Shown here one piece after another: positions 10,440 to 22,299 of a stretch of 64,000 bases of DNA. The notes beneath the pieces were generated by a model that saw only the letters and a list, made by a program, of their open reading frames with translations, was not told the origin of the DNA and did no database searches. Both the position numbers and the translations under genes were made by a program. The DNA is taken from assembly GCF_001653235.2 (NCBI RefSeq), contig NC_035791.1, forward strand, positions 5,270,001 through 5,334,000, given 5' to 3'. Each line of letters starts with the position of its first letter. Within the stretch, counting starts at the first letter, position 1. The stretch is from Pochonia chlamydosporia 170. Lineage: Eukaryota > Ascomycota > Sordariomycetes > Hypocreales > Clavicipitaceae.

Positions 10440-12227
10440 ATGCTGGACCTCATCAGAGAAGCGCCTATTGGCCAAGCAATCCGACTTCTTTCAAGAAGAC
10501 GACTCCTTCAATACCCAGAAGAAAAAGCAGACTTCCAAATACCAGAGCAATACACATCCCTGCTTGACCGTGGCGAGAAAGACGTGGGAAATCAGAGCAG
10601 CAGCTCCAACGGAGTCCTCACTACCCCGAGTGAAACGGAAAACACCAACGCATCAGGCATCCTCACCCACGATGGCGATGATATCGAGAGCCTCGGAAGA
10701 ACCAGAACATTGACCAGCACCCGCAGCGCCCCATTCACCAACGAAAGACTTCAAGCCGAGAGAGTTATGGAACTACAAAAAACGAAATCCATTGCAATTG
10801 CTCCTCAGACAACAACGGATGGCATCATCCTCGTCGACTGGTACACCAGCGATGACCCTGCAAACCCCCAAAACTGGTCTACCTTCAAAAAGTACTTTGT
10901 TGTGTTCGTGCTCTGCTTCTACACCTTCACCGTGTACTGCGCAGGCCCTATCTACGCAACAGCCGAAGAAGGCATCCAGAAGGAATTTGGCGTCAGCCCC
11001 GTTGCCTCTACACTCGGCTTGTCACTATATGTCCTGGCATACGGCATTGGAGATCTGCTCTTCTCACCGCTATCCGAAATCCCAAGTATTGGGCGAAACC
11101 CGATTTATTACCTGACATTCATCGTGTTCTGGGTTCTCTCGTTCCCTGCGCCTGTTGCTGATAGCTTTGGCGGACTATTGGCTCTTCGATTCTGGCTCGG
11201 TTTCTTCGGTAGTCCTGCCTTGGCTAATGGCGGAGCTACCGTGGGAGACATGTTTTCGTTGATATACATCCCCTTCGGACTCTCCTGGTGGGTGTTTAGT
11301 GCGTGGGCTGGTCCATCTCTTGGTGGTCTGCTTGGAGGATTCGCTGCTCAAGCCAAAGGTTGGAGATGGCCTTTGTGGGAAATTGTGTGGATGGCCTCAC
11401 TTGGACTTGTCTTGCTGCTGGCTTTCATGCCCGAGACGTCGTCGGCTACAATTCTCTTGCGACGGGCTCGTCGATTGCGCGCGTTGACAGGAAACCCGAG
11501 ACTTCAATCTCAAAGCGAGATTGATCAACGCCACATGACTGCAACCCAGATCCTCTCCTCTGCGCTGGTCAGACCAGTTGAGATTATGCTTAAAGATCCG
11601 TCCATCTTTTTCGTCAACTTGTACACTGGCTACTTTTACGGTGTATTCTACACCTTCTTCGAAGTGTTCCCTCTAGTATTCCCGGTGTTCTACGGCTTCA
11701 ACCTCGGACAGACTGGTCTCACTTTTCTGTCATGTCTTGTCGGCGTCATCATCGGTCTCGCTGCGTACTTTGCCTACCTGCAATTTTACATGGTTCCCGA
11801 TAACATCAAAAATGGCTTTCGAGAACAGGAACATCGACTTGTCCCTGCCATCATCGGCTCATTCCTATTGCCAATTGGTCTCTTCATCTTCGCCTGGACA
11901 GCTAGGTCCAGCATTCACTGGATTGTGCCTCTGATTGGTGTGGCGATCTTCTGTGTCGGACATTTCTGGACCATGCAGTCCCTGTTCATTTACATCCCCT
12001 TCTCGTATCCTCAGTATGCTGCTTCGCTCTTTGCTGGAAATAGTATTTGGCGATCTGGCATTGCTGGTGGAGCGGTAGTCTTTGCTCGTCCCCTGTTCAT
12101 CAATCTGGGTGTGGATAGGGGTGTGACTCTGTTGGCGGGCTTGAGTGTTGGTGGTATTTTTGGAACTATTGCCATTTATGTATTTGGCAAGAAACTCCGA
12201 GCGAGATCCAAGTTTGCGCAGAGTTAA
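10440..12227 (+). CDS. MFS multidrug transporter, FLR1-like (DHA1 family)
   Basis: A 595-residue plasma-membrane proton antiporter of the major facilitator superfamily, DHA1 drug-efflux branch (FLR1/CaMDR1-like). It probably exports toxic compounds or the product of the neighbouring genes. The start is the ATG at 10440; the frame is open further upstream but without ATG. The N-terminus MLDLIREAPIGQAIRLLSRR with LLQYPEEKADF is the hallmark of fungal FLR1-like proteins. A soluble N-terminal region of ~140 residues ends at DPANPQNWSTFKKYF, the usual entry to TM1. About 12 hydrophobic segments follow, with a central cytosolic loop (SATILLRRARRLRALTGNP). No introns. It is divergent from the alcohol dehydrogenase and convergent with the SDR. 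Confidence 0.92.
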   Translation: MLDLIREAPIGQAIRLLSRRRLLQYPEEKADFQIPEQYTSLLDRGEKDVGNQSSSSNGVLTTPSETENTNASGILTHDGDDIESLGRTRTLTSTRSAPFTNERLQAERVMELQKTKSIAIAPQTTTDGIILVDWYTSDDPANPQNWSTFKKYFVVFVLCFYTFTVYCAGPIYATAEEGIQKEFGVSPVASTLGLSLYVLAYGIGDLLFSPLSEIPSIGRNPIYYLTFIVFWVLSFPAPVADSFGGLLALRFWLGFFGSPALANGGATVGDMFSLIYIPFGLSWWVFSAWAGPSLGGLLGGFAAQAKGWRWPLWEIVWMASLGLVLLLAFMPETSSATILLRRARRLRALTGNPRLQSQSEIDQRHMTATQILSSALVRPVEIMLKDPSIFFVNLYTGYFYGVFYTFFEVFPLVFPVFYGFNLGQTGLTFLSCLVGVIIGLAAYFAYLQFYMVPDNIKNGFREQEHRLVPAIIGSFLLPIGLFIFAWTARSSIHWIVPLIGVAIFCVGHFWTMQSLFIYIPFSYPQYAASLFAGNSIWRSGIAGGAVVFARPLFINLGVDRGVTLLAGLSVGGIFGTIAIYVFGKKLRARSKFAQS

Positions 12228-12453
12228 GATGTGAACCCATAGAGCGAGATTTCCTCGAGGAGCAGAGGTGGAAGAGAGCAAGGATTGGTTAGCACTTGGA
12301 ATTTCCGAATAAGATCGTTTTTGACATCTTGGAATATTCGGAAGCATTTACGGAGCACCTAATTAGATTTTATAGATGATACAACTGAAATTCGTTTTTT
12401 ACTTAGACCATTGCGCCTTTTTGTGACATTTCTCCTTCATTATGTAGAACAAT

Positions 12454-13499
12454 CTAGTCCCCCAATGGATATGCATGCAAAACCTGCCCATAAAACAACT
12501 CTGCATCCTTCGACGCCAAAAACACATAACTCGGTGCGATTTCGCTTGGCTGTCCAGGCCGACCTAACTGCGAATTCTTACCAAAATCTTTCATCTGCTC
12601 AGGCGGCCGCGACGCCGCCTGAATCGGGGTGTGAACCGGCCCAGGCGCCACGGCGTTTACTCGAATCCCCTTTGGCATCAACTGCTTCGCCAAAGACTGT
12701 GTGAACGAGGCGATGGCACCCTTTGTAGCAGCATAGTCGACAAAGTGACTTGTTCCCCGGAACGCGACCGTCGAAGTGGTATTGATAATACTGCACACTT
12801 TAGTTTCTGTACAAGAAAGAGTGCGTAAGTACCTACGAGCCGCCCTTTTCCATATGCTTGAGTGCATATTTCGTAATGGCAAACATTTGTAGAATATTAG
12901 AACGGAACGTCTTCTCAACTGTATCGAGATCAATCTCTTCAAAGTTGTCGCATTGGACTTGGCCGGACGCATTGTTGACTAGCACGTCGACTTTTCCAAA
13001 TTCTTTGACATGCTGCTCTACTGCGGATTTGCAGGTCTCATTGTCCATGAGATTGCCGGCTACTAAGATGCACTTGCGGCCTTCTTTCTCTACCATTTGT
13101 TTGGTTACGTTGGCATCTTGTTGCTCGTCCGGTAGGTAGACGATTGTGACGTTGGCGCCTTCTCGGGCGAATAATACGGCAATTGATCTTCCAATTCCTG
13201 AACTATGAGGGTTGTTTAGTAAGATTCGTAAGAGATTGACATAACGGCTGTTGCGACGTACTCTCCTCCGGTGATTAGGGCGTTTGATCCGCTCAACTTG
13301 TCGGCGGCTTTGTATTCGTGTAGCTGTTCTTTTCCTTCGAGTCTGGTCGATTCGCTGGTCGGTTCTAATTTATGCTCATAACTATGGGGTTTTTAGTTAG
13401 TGGATCAAGATGTGTAAGAGTGGTGGTTCGACTTTACCCTGGCTGAGCGTGGGTTTGAGCTGCCTTTGGGGGTTGGAACGAGCCTTGGTGTGCCGACAT
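12454..13499 (-). CDS. Short-chain dehydrogenase/reductase (classical SDR)
   Basis: A 294-residue NAD(P)-dependent oxidoreductase in four exons: 13438-13499, 13262-13381, 12837-13202, 12454-12790. All introns are GT-AG and the summed length is exactly 295 codons. The N-terminal extension (residues 1-60, with KLEPTSESTRLEGKEQLHEY) is typical of the bacterial general-stress-protein-39-like SDRs and their fungal relatives. The cofactor loop reads ITGGDSGIGRSIAV, completed across an intron. NNASG, the catalytic serine region NTTSTVAF and YAATK (Tyr/Lys pair) are all present, as is the PGPVHTP loop. The C-terminus LFYGQVLHAYPLGD replaces the more usual GQxLHxNGG ending. It is convergent with the MFS gene. 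The substrate is unknown. Confidence 0.92.
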
Positions 13500-14257
13500 G
13501 ATTAATATGAAACTTGATAGAAATGTTTTAAGACTTTCTCCAGATTTCCCAGCTTTTGAATGTCTTTTTTATTATATCCATAGAAAGTCGTTCTGTATAT
13601 GACTTGTGTAAAGTGTTCCAAGGAGCATCGGCGTCAAAGTGGCGTCATCCATTCAATTGCCACCAAGTCTGAATGTTGATGACAGATCGACCAGCCACAA
13701 CTCAAACGGCACTCTAATTGCACATGTGAAAGCTAAATTACAAGATCTTCAATACTGTGCTATGATGAAAAGTCAAACCTATGAGCAGCCTAATGGACCT
13801 TGTCGTCCGGCCAAGATTGAGCCTCGGAGACTTCCTAGCCGTTGGGATTAGAGCTTCCGCTGCTGGACTAGTTAATACGCCAAATTGACAGAGGTTTCCA
13901 CAAATTCGAAAACACTCAATTGGTCTCATTATGCACCTTATTCCAATAAAATGTCGCGGACCTTGTTCTCCGAATATATTACATCAACATCGCGCAATAG
14001 CAAGCGTCATCGGCACCGCTCCGCAACCACCACAAGATGTCCCGACAGTGTTGGACATGCAATGCCGCAAGAGTAGCCGGGTTGGTAATATTGTTGATGT
14101 CATGATGAGCTGCGAGACCGTGTAGTAAAACAATTGCTGTCATTCGCTGCGTAGACCAGCGCGGAAACCGTATTTAATGAGCACAGGGTAGAACTTTACC
14201 AGAGTTTGACGTTCCTCTCATCGAGTCTAGTACAAGCAATCGTCAATTCACGAAATC
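13500..14257. other. Divergent promoter region between SDR and catalase
   Basis: About 760 bp between divergent genes. No open frame with a motif, no RNA gene and no strong repeat was recognised. Confidence 0.5.
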
Positions 14258-16485
14258 ATGGCATCTAAGCAGGACAAGGTGAACCAGCTTGAGGCAGTGG
14301 CTGTAAAGCCAACGGAGAAATCGAGAATCACGGCGGATTTCGGAACCAAGCAGACCAACACGGATGACTGGCTGCGAGTCAGCACTGATAAAAGTGCAGG
14401 TCCTATGCTCTTGGAGGATGCCTTTGGTCGAGAAAAGGTCAGTTCAAGTTTCCATATGCTTAGGATGAACCACACTTACACCGTTCGCAGATTCATCGAT
14501 TTGACCATGAACGAATTCCTGAGCGTGTCGTTCACGCCCGCGGTGCTGGCGCCTTTGGTACATTCCGACTATTCGAATCAGCGGCGGACGTCACAAATGC
14601 TGGCGTTTTAACAGATACATCTCGAGAAACACCAGTCTTTCTCCGGTTTTCCACCGTCCTCGGCAGTCGAGGCTCTGCAGACACTGTTCGAGATGTCCGC
14701 GGGTTCGCTCTCAAGTTCTACACCCAAGAGGGCAACTGGGACATGGTGGGCAACAATATCCCCGTCTTCTTCATCCAAGATGCGATCAAGTTCCCAGATC
14801 TCATTCACGCGGGCAAGCCAGAGCCGCACAACGAGATCCCCCAGGCTCAGAGCGCGCACAACAACTTCTGGGACTTTATGTTTATGCACTCGGAAGCAAC
14901 ACACATGTTCATGTGGACAATGTCTGACAGGGCAATTCCACGTTCCTATAGAATGATGCAAGGGTTCGGTGTGAACACATTTACTCTCACAAATGACAAG
15001 GGTGAGCGCCATTTTGTGAAATTCCACTTTACGCCGGAACTTGGCGTACACTCGCTTGTTTGGGACGAGGCACTCAAGATAGCTGGCCAGGATCCCGACT
15101 TCCATCGAAAGGACTTGATGGAAGCAATCGAGAGTGGCATCTTCCCCAAGTGGAAGTTTGGTATCCAGACTATTCCCGAGGGCAAAGAGGACCAATTTGA
15201 GTTTGATATTCTAGACGCAACCAAGGTGTGGCCAGAAGATCTCGTGCCCATCCGATACATTGGCGAGCTGGAATTAAATCGAAATGTGGATGAGTACTTC
15301 ACCGAGACGGAACAAGTCGCCTTCTGCACCAGCCATGTTGTTCCTGGCATTGGCTTCTCCGATGATCCTCTCCTTCAGGGTAGAAACTTTTCATATTTCG
15401 ACACACAGCTCAGTAGACTGGGCATCAATTGGCAGGAACTCCCTATCAATAAACCTGTCTGCCCGGTCATGAACTTCAATCGTGACGGCGCCATGCGACA
15501 TACCATTGCAAAGGGTAAGGTCAACTACTGGCCGAACCGATTCGAAGCCCAGCCCGCAGCAAGCAAAGAGGAGGGTGGCTATGTTGATTATCCCCAAAAG
15601 GTCAGCGGTATCAAAGTCCGAGGAAAGAGCGAAAAGTTCAAAGAGCATGTGTCTCAAGCTCAGTTATTTTACAATTCCCTCTCTGAGGTTGAAAAGAGCC
15701 ATCTCACAGCCGCACTGTCCTTTGAACTGGACCACTGCGAGGAGCCTATCGTCTATGAGCGTCTGACGAAGCGCCTCGCCGACATTGACGTAGATCTCGC
15801 AAAAGCTGTTGCCACCATGGTCGGTGGACCTGAGCCAGGTTCACCAGCAAAGAAGAACCATGGCAGAAAGGCCCCGGGACTAAGTCAGATGGACTACCTT
15901 CCCGAGCGACCAAACATCTCATCCCGCAAAGTAGCGATATTGATCGCTGATGGGTATGACTCCATTGCATACAAGGCGATGATGGGGACCCTCAAAGCCA
16001 CACGCGCGATCCCAGTCGTCCTTGGACCTCGTCGCTCTGCTATTTTTGCGGCAGGCGAGGACAAGTCATCCTCAAAGGGGGTGATTCCGGATCACCACTT
16101 TGAAGGTCAGAGAAGCACCCTGTTCGACGCCATATTTATCCCAGGTGGTAATGACTCGGTGGCTACTCTTATGAAGATGGGGCGTGTTACGCACTATGTT
16201 CGAGAAGCTTTTGGGCATCTGAAGACTATTGGCGCAACCGGAGAGGCGGTTGAGCTTGTTAGGAATGCTATCCAGCTGGAGGATGTTGCCATATCTAAGA
16301 ACGCAGATGCGCTGATGAGTTACGGAGTAATCACGTTGAGGGATCCTAAGCCCGAAGGCTTGATGGAAGTCGTGCAGGCGACGAAGAATGCGAAGCACTT
16401 CTTGGACAAGTTTGTGTACTCGGTTAGCCAGCATCGATGCTGGGAGCGAGAATTGGAGGGTCTTTCTACCCAAGTTGCGTATTAG
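14258..16485 (+). CDS. Large-subunit monofunctional haem catalase (clade 2, CatA-like)
   Basis: A 724-residue catalase that dismutates hydrogen peroxide. Exons are 14258-14437 and 14491-16485; the intron has donor GTCAGT and acceptor CGCAG in phase 0. Catalytic His75 lies in RVVHARGAGAFG, Asn148 in VGNNIPVFFIQD, and the haem-ligand Tyr362 in NFSYFDTQLSRLG. After the catalase core, residues ~540-724 form the flavodoxin/DJ-1-like C-terminal domain of large-subunit catalases, starting KVAILIADGYDS. There is no signal peptide (MASKQDKVNQLEAVAV), so it matches the intracellular, spore-type fungal catalases (Aspergillus CatA) rather than secreted CatB. The domain order is complete and nothing is missing. 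Confidence 0.95.
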
Positions 16486-16728
16486 TTCGGCAGAGTATGG
16501 GTTTGGTAGTTGAATAAATTGTGAAAGAGGCTGCGGGAAACTGTAATCATTGTAAATTGTAGACAACAGTGTGTGGAGATGAATCAAACTGGGAGATAAA
16601 TTTGAAAGCATTAAACGCCTGGAATAAATACCCGGAATGCCAACGAAGTCATCGATGACCATGGCTGAGATCGGGGTGACACGTGCGGCACCATTCTTTC
16701 CGCTTACAATTTCGTGACGAAACAGTAA

Positions 16729-17511
16729 TTCTTCTCATGGAACCTATACCTCCACGGTAATTGCGACGGGCTCTGGGCAAGGTACTACTACTGCGTCATG
16801 GCCTTCGAGTCGGATAGTTTGCCCATGCCCGCAACTGTAACCACGCAGCCGGCACCGGTGCAGACGGATATGCTTACTGACTGCAAGGCCTGGTATCTGA
16901 TGAGGGGGTTGCATACATGCCAGTTGATAGCCAGCATGTTCGGTGCTTTCTCTTTGACGGACTTCATTGCATGGCATCCAGCAGTTAAGGCGGATTGTTC
17001 AGGCCACCAGGTACATACGCATCCCAGGCTCCCCTTAACCTCATCCCCCCTGTCGTCTCGACTCTCGAGTAATGAGCTGATGGGCGCGGTTTATACTATT
17101 GCAGAAAAACACCTGGTATTGCGTGGCCGTTCCTGGCACTCCCACAACGCGAACCACCACGGTTCAAGTGCCAATGCCAACAGGACAGCCCGAGCGCCCA
17201 GTCCAGAACGGCATGGTGTCCGGTTGCAAGCGTCTCTATTTTGTGAACTCCGGTGATGGCTGTTGGGTGATTGCCAACTCGGCCGGGATCGCTCTCAGGT
17301 ATGTAGACTCATGTGTCCCTGTGTTTCCTCACCACCCAGACATCCCTTCCCGTTTCATTACACACGATTTAGTGCAGTGTAATCTTTACATGCTGTGGCT
17401 AACGAGCTGGTGAACATCAGTGACTTTTATGCTTGGAATCCTGCAGTAAACAAGGCCGGCGAGTGTGCAGGACTTTGGCCCAATGTATGGGTATGCACCG
17501 GCTTGAAATGA
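16729..17511 (+). CDS. LysM-domain protein, apparently 5'-truncated
   Basis: Encodes LysM chitin-binding-type modules as in fungal LysM effectors. Exons are ...-17010, 17105-17298 and 17421-17511 (donors GTACAT and GTATGT). The open frame begins at 16729, directly inside the tail of a LysM module (NCDGLWARYYYCV). A linker rich in Thr/Pro follows, then a second module (DCKAWYLMRGLHTC ... FIAWHPAVKADC ... NTWYCVAV) and a third (GCKRLYFVNSGDGC ... FYAWNPAVNKAGECAGLWP) ending GLK. No signal peptide or first half of module 1 was found in the 243 bp after the catalase gene. A stop precedes the frame at 16726, so the 5' end is either missing (gene remnant) or in exons I could not resolve. The ATG at 16798 would give a protein without a secretion signal. 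Confidence 0.7.
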
Positions 17512-17606
17512 AATGAATCCAGCCTACCAATGAAGATATTCGCATGATGTTGAATTTCAAGAGTGGTCGTTCCATATTTACATCTCACAACAGATGTGAT
17601 TGGGTG

Positions 17607-19089
17607 TTAAGTCATCGTGCATTCCCAGTAGCGAGTAGTGCAAACGCCTTCTTTAATATAATAGTAAGAATACTGATCCCCATACTGATCCCCATCTGTA
17701 TCATACCGGCGTCTTAGATTAGGTGCAGAGCTAGCAATAGGGCTCAGCCCATCACCTGAGCTCGCCTGATCTCCACTCGGGCTTAGAGGGTATTGTGACC
17801 AGACACCGTCGTGCTGCTCGTCTATTGGCGGCTGTAATCCCAATAGCTGGTCCCTTGCCGCGCGGCGGACGGCATCAAAGACTTTCTCGGGAAGCTCGAC
17901 AACGACTGGCCACTTCTGCCGCGGGAGGCACGCCACAGCATCGGCCAGCGGCCTGAGGAGCACCTGATCAATCTCGTCTAAAGCGTCTCGCGGTTTCACT
18001 GCACTACCGAAGTAGAGGGCCTCAGTGAAGGATAGAACTAGACTGGTTAAATTTGGGACAACGTCGCCAATACGGCGGAGGTGCGTGGCCAGCCTGTCCC
18101 GATCAGCAGCTCGGCGGCGGTCTGGGTCATGGTGGTGGCCTGGTTTGTCTGGTTCTGGATTTGGAAGCCGACCAAAGAGCGAAAGGTCCCAAATTAGCTC
18201 CAGAGAGGTAATGGAGGCAAGGCGCTCCTGAGGAACTAAGTGGTGGATGTGAGGGCCAGGACAGAATAAGGCATCTAGTATGGCCTGGCTCTCGATGAAG
18301 AATGTGTTGGTAGAGAAGAGCACATAAATACCTTCCACATAGCTTGGAATATCAACTATGGTGTTAGTTACCAGACAGCTGGAGGTTACATATGGAGGGA
18401 TGAGACACAACATTGAAGAGTCAAGATGACCAGACACTTACGCCTGCCTACAAGCCAGTAACCATCCCATGGCGCCAACCGTACATCCAGAACAGGCGTA
18501 TCGTCGTCCGTCAGGCGACCAGAAAGGGCAACAGTTCACCTCGCCACGTATGCACCTATCATGCTTGGGATACCTGCTTTGTCGACTTGAAACAGGGTAA
18601 TAACTTAGAAGGGGGTAATGACCGATGGCATTCGCAGCTCCACCACCTCCAGATCTTAGGTGCGTTGTAATCCCTGGCGGCATACCGGCTAAATGGGGCT
18701 TTTCCACAGCCATGCTCGCCGTGTATGTCGCTAGGGTCATTGTGGACGTTATCAACCAGCGGGTGTGTAAGCCTTAAATCTAAGTGCAATGTTCGCTCTC
18801 CAAGGGCTTCAATTAGCACGGACCGACGCAGCTCGGGGGGCAGACACATGAATATGGGACTCCTCGATACGTGTAGCATGGATGACATGTGCGCATTGCT
18901 TGTGGAATCCATGTCTGGAAATACCATGACGGTTGGGGTCAGAGGTCGGCGTCGCTCTCGTGGAAGTAGAGGTCGTGGCGGTTCCACCGAGTCGCCATTG
19001 CCAACTTTTCGCTCCGACTTTTTGAGCCGGAAAAAACAGAAAAGACTACGGAAGCCGCGGGAGGGCTTGGTCCCTGTATCTGTTGACAT
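17607..19089 (-). CDS. DUF7730-like protein, copy 1
   Basis: A predicted 444-residue fungal protein of unknown function, paralogous to the gene at 42207. The proposed exons 18623-19089, 18442-18573 and 17607-18342 sum to exactly 445 codons. A basic, proline-rich N-terminus is followed by the F-box-like SPIFMCLPPELRRSVLIEAL. Next comes a Cys/Trp-rich segment (IWRWWSCECHR, then DRC and CCPFW), then VGAMGWLLACRQA and YVEGIYVLFSTNTFF, the family core. The second intron (donor GTAAGT, branch CTAAC) sits exactly where copy 2 has its intron. The first, 49-nt intron (18574-18622) has a weak GTCATT donor. Without it the frame ends in TGA near 18562, so a frameshift is an alternative explanation. The tail is Ser/Asp/Tyr-rich. 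Confidence 0.68.
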
Positions 19090-22000
19090 GAGGCGATGGT
19101 ATTGATAGAAGAGACACTAATGAGGTGAGTGAACAGCAACGTCAAGTGTAAAGGTTTCTGTAAGGGGTTTGTGGGCTTGTGGTGAGGGTTTGGTTTGGTG
19201 GCAGAAGATGGCGGCGGATGGCGGAAGATCGACACTAGACTTGATGCGAACATTTGGAACATTGTTCTGGTGGCCGCTGCGGCACGTGCCACATGGAACT
19301 GACAAGGAAGGTGCGGTGGGTGATTGTGGGCCCGAACCTTCTACCAGGACAGACGAGTCTGGTCACGAATATTGACACTTGACATCTTGCTTTCATGAGA
19401 TATACTTGATAGATGTTGTTTTCTGCGTGATGTATTTTTATTTTTCGCATATTCTTTATGTCTTAAAGTAGACGATTTAGACGGGTGCTATTTTTCCTGG
19501 GTACGGTCTCCTGTGGTCCTAGGGGAGTGGCTGATTGGATTCAATGTTGGTGAGAGAGCTGGGTTTTGGCCTCATCAGAGTCATGGACTCATCAGCGCAA
19601 TATTGACTCATCAAGTTTAAATTTTGGGTACAAAAACTGTCAAGCATTCAATGCTCGGAATCCGAAACATGGAATCCGTATACTATGCACAAGAGCCCAG
19701 GATCGTACCGCCACATCCGCATGCTTGCGTATCTGAGGCAGCAATATCGGGCAATAGCACAGCCAATTGCTCTTCCTTTGATGAGCGTCCTGATCTTGAC
19801 AGGATGCACCGTCGACTATCGTGCCGCGAGCCGGCGCAGGCAATGTTCTTGTTTATTTGATTCTTGTTTTAGGACTTCCTTACATATAAGAGAATGAACG
19901 TTCTGCATTCTAGTAACCAGGTCACTAAACTTGCTCAAATATCATCCTACTATATTGCAGCAAATAGGTTCGAATGTGGAAAAGCTTGACTATTGCATTT
20001 ATAGTTTTACTTCAAACTAGGCCAGAATGTTGCCTGCACTTCCAACTTCTTGACTCTACTTTACTCGCTTGTTATTAGAGATGTATATAGTGCAGCTAGG
20101 TTCCCTTTATCAGCATAAAGATGACCATAGGATACGACAAACTGCGGAACCTCATCCATAATCACACATCACAGCAAATCCTTGTACTTGACTTACACTA
20201 CCCAGGAGGTTCTTCAATCTCAAGTTTTGTCGTGCTCGCGAATGAAGCTGTAAAGCCCGCAAGTACACAGTTGCATGGGTACTATAAGCTACTAACTATA
20301 TACTACCCAAGCCAAGTTCCGCATATAACAGTCAGTCATTCAATGCCACTCTAGTTTTCGGGTCATGTGCCCGTGCCTGCAAATACTGCTACTTGAAGTG
20401 TAGAAAGAAGCGAGGGGACATCGGTGTTCCCCAGGCGGTCTTCAGATCCGCATGTCTGGTTCCGAGTCTAATCTCTTCATATTGATTCGTCAATTTGCAG
20501 TCAAGTACTTACACAGAAGGCGGTGGCGAGCCAATCTTTTGACTGCTCGCTTGTGCAGCCACTAACTATATCAAAATTGCAAGTAATATGCCAAGAAAAC
20601 GGGAAATGCCACACTTCTACAAGTGCTCATCATAATTGATTCTCATTGACCCCTTGTGGCCTACCTCCGGTGACGTGCGCCACGGGCCGTTGATTCCAAT
20701 GTGCTTATATTCGCACTCCGGTTCATGATACCGCTACCACTGCAGTCAGACTGTGCCAATAGTCTCTGTTACCCCATAAATTCTGCGGTTTTGGCATTCG
20801 AGGTCGATGTAGGCGGTTTGGTACCCGCCACTCCTGATGAAATACTCACTTTAAGGGGACTCCTAGTCGTGAGGAGGGCAATCTGTGGGCTTTCGCATCG
20901 GATCTGGCTAGCTTGGTGTGAACAGAGAGGGAGATACATCGGACTTATCACCGAAGTGCTCACATGTCTGTGGCTGCTCTGCTCCTGCTGGACTTTTCTG
21001 GAGCCGCCACTCGGTGTGAGCTTCTTGTGCCATTGGCTATGCCAAAAGGTGAGGAGAAGCCCATGGAATGAGAGGCAACAAATCCTGATTAATTGAAAAT
21101 TTCGGCCGATTGATGCAGAGATGACCTGTTGCTGAAGTGCGATGACATACTGAAACCACTCTCGCAAGAGTGAAGGGAGCGCAGCGAGCGCTGGATGGAA
21201 CACTATGGGCACAATGCACGTACCAGTTTCCTGTGGTTTAAATTATCGAACCAAACAATTATCTCAGGGTATCTAGGAGGCCCAGAGCAGTATAAAGGTT
21301 TTAACGGCGGTATGAGGGATTCAGCAATGCTCAGATGCCGGCCATGCTATGTAGAGGACTCACAGGCCAGATCATGACGGCGACGTTGCCGAAGTTTGTC
21401 TTGCTGCCAGTCCCAAGCCCATACATGAGGAAGTTGGGAAGCGCAGAATATAACTGCTGGGATATATTACGACGTATTATTTGCCAGCAGCACCGATCTA
21501 AGCAAGTACGCCACGATGCACAGCACATGCTGAGCAGCCTATGTCACCGTCAATCCTGTCTACCCCTCTTTTTCGTTTTTTCATCGTGCATATTAGTGGC
21601 ACCCTTCGATGCATCTGAAATTGTAGGACATGGGGAGGAAATGGAGGGGTCGATGTCATAGTCTTTCGCTCCCTCGATCAACTATACCGGGAGGCACTCC
21701 GGGTGTACGTTCCGACACCTGCTTCATGATTCAATCTATCATATCTCACGAATTCGTCCTCAAGTTTTATGCTCCCCCTATTTTTAAAGAACGTGTTGCA
21801 TAATCTGTGTGTAGTTTCCCAAGGCAAATTGGTGTGGCCACTACGGAGTATAGTAGGTCACTGGCCGGCGGACACAAACGCCACAAAGCCTAATGAAACT
21901 GTTCAGATGGCTCTCTAAATTGATCCATCCTGCTTAGTCTTCGAATTAGCGTTGTTGTGGTCATAAGGGTGTTTGTCGTTCCGTCCATTCTCGCTGATCA

Positions 22001-22299
22001 AAATCCACGGCTTTCAGGTCGCCTCTTGGATGTTGTACATCATTTACTTCCATCGCCTCGTAACGTTGATTCACTTTCCTACGCTCTGATGGGATATTAC
22101 AGAGCGTTTCGGCATTGACACTAGCAGCACGTCCTTGTTCTTACTCCGTTGCTTGCCATAAGTAAACCGCCATTGCTCTGCGGATATCGGCACCAGCAAT
22201 CTCGGCCCTGCCTCAATCCGCTGCGGGTTTCTCATCTAGGCGCCATCACCGGGTTGAAGCACCAGCCTTTTCAGCTTTTCCCATTACCCTGATTTGTAA
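19090..22299. other. Gene-poor stretch, about 3.2 kb
   Basis: Only short overlapping frames on both strands; none shows a domain, and no splice pattern joins them. A short stretch at about 20,377-20,430 reads ACKYCYLKCRKKRGD, vaguely like a zinc-cluster start, but it cannot be extended. No tRNA or strong repeat was seen. It may be decayed mobile DNA or regulatory sequence. Confidence 0.4.

Noticed and set aside
20370..20460. Stretch reading ACKYCYLKCRKKRGD, like the start of a zinc-cluster domain
   Set aside because: The cysteine spacing does not match Zn2Cys6, no other cysteines follow, and the frame cannot be extended or spliced to a regulatory domain.
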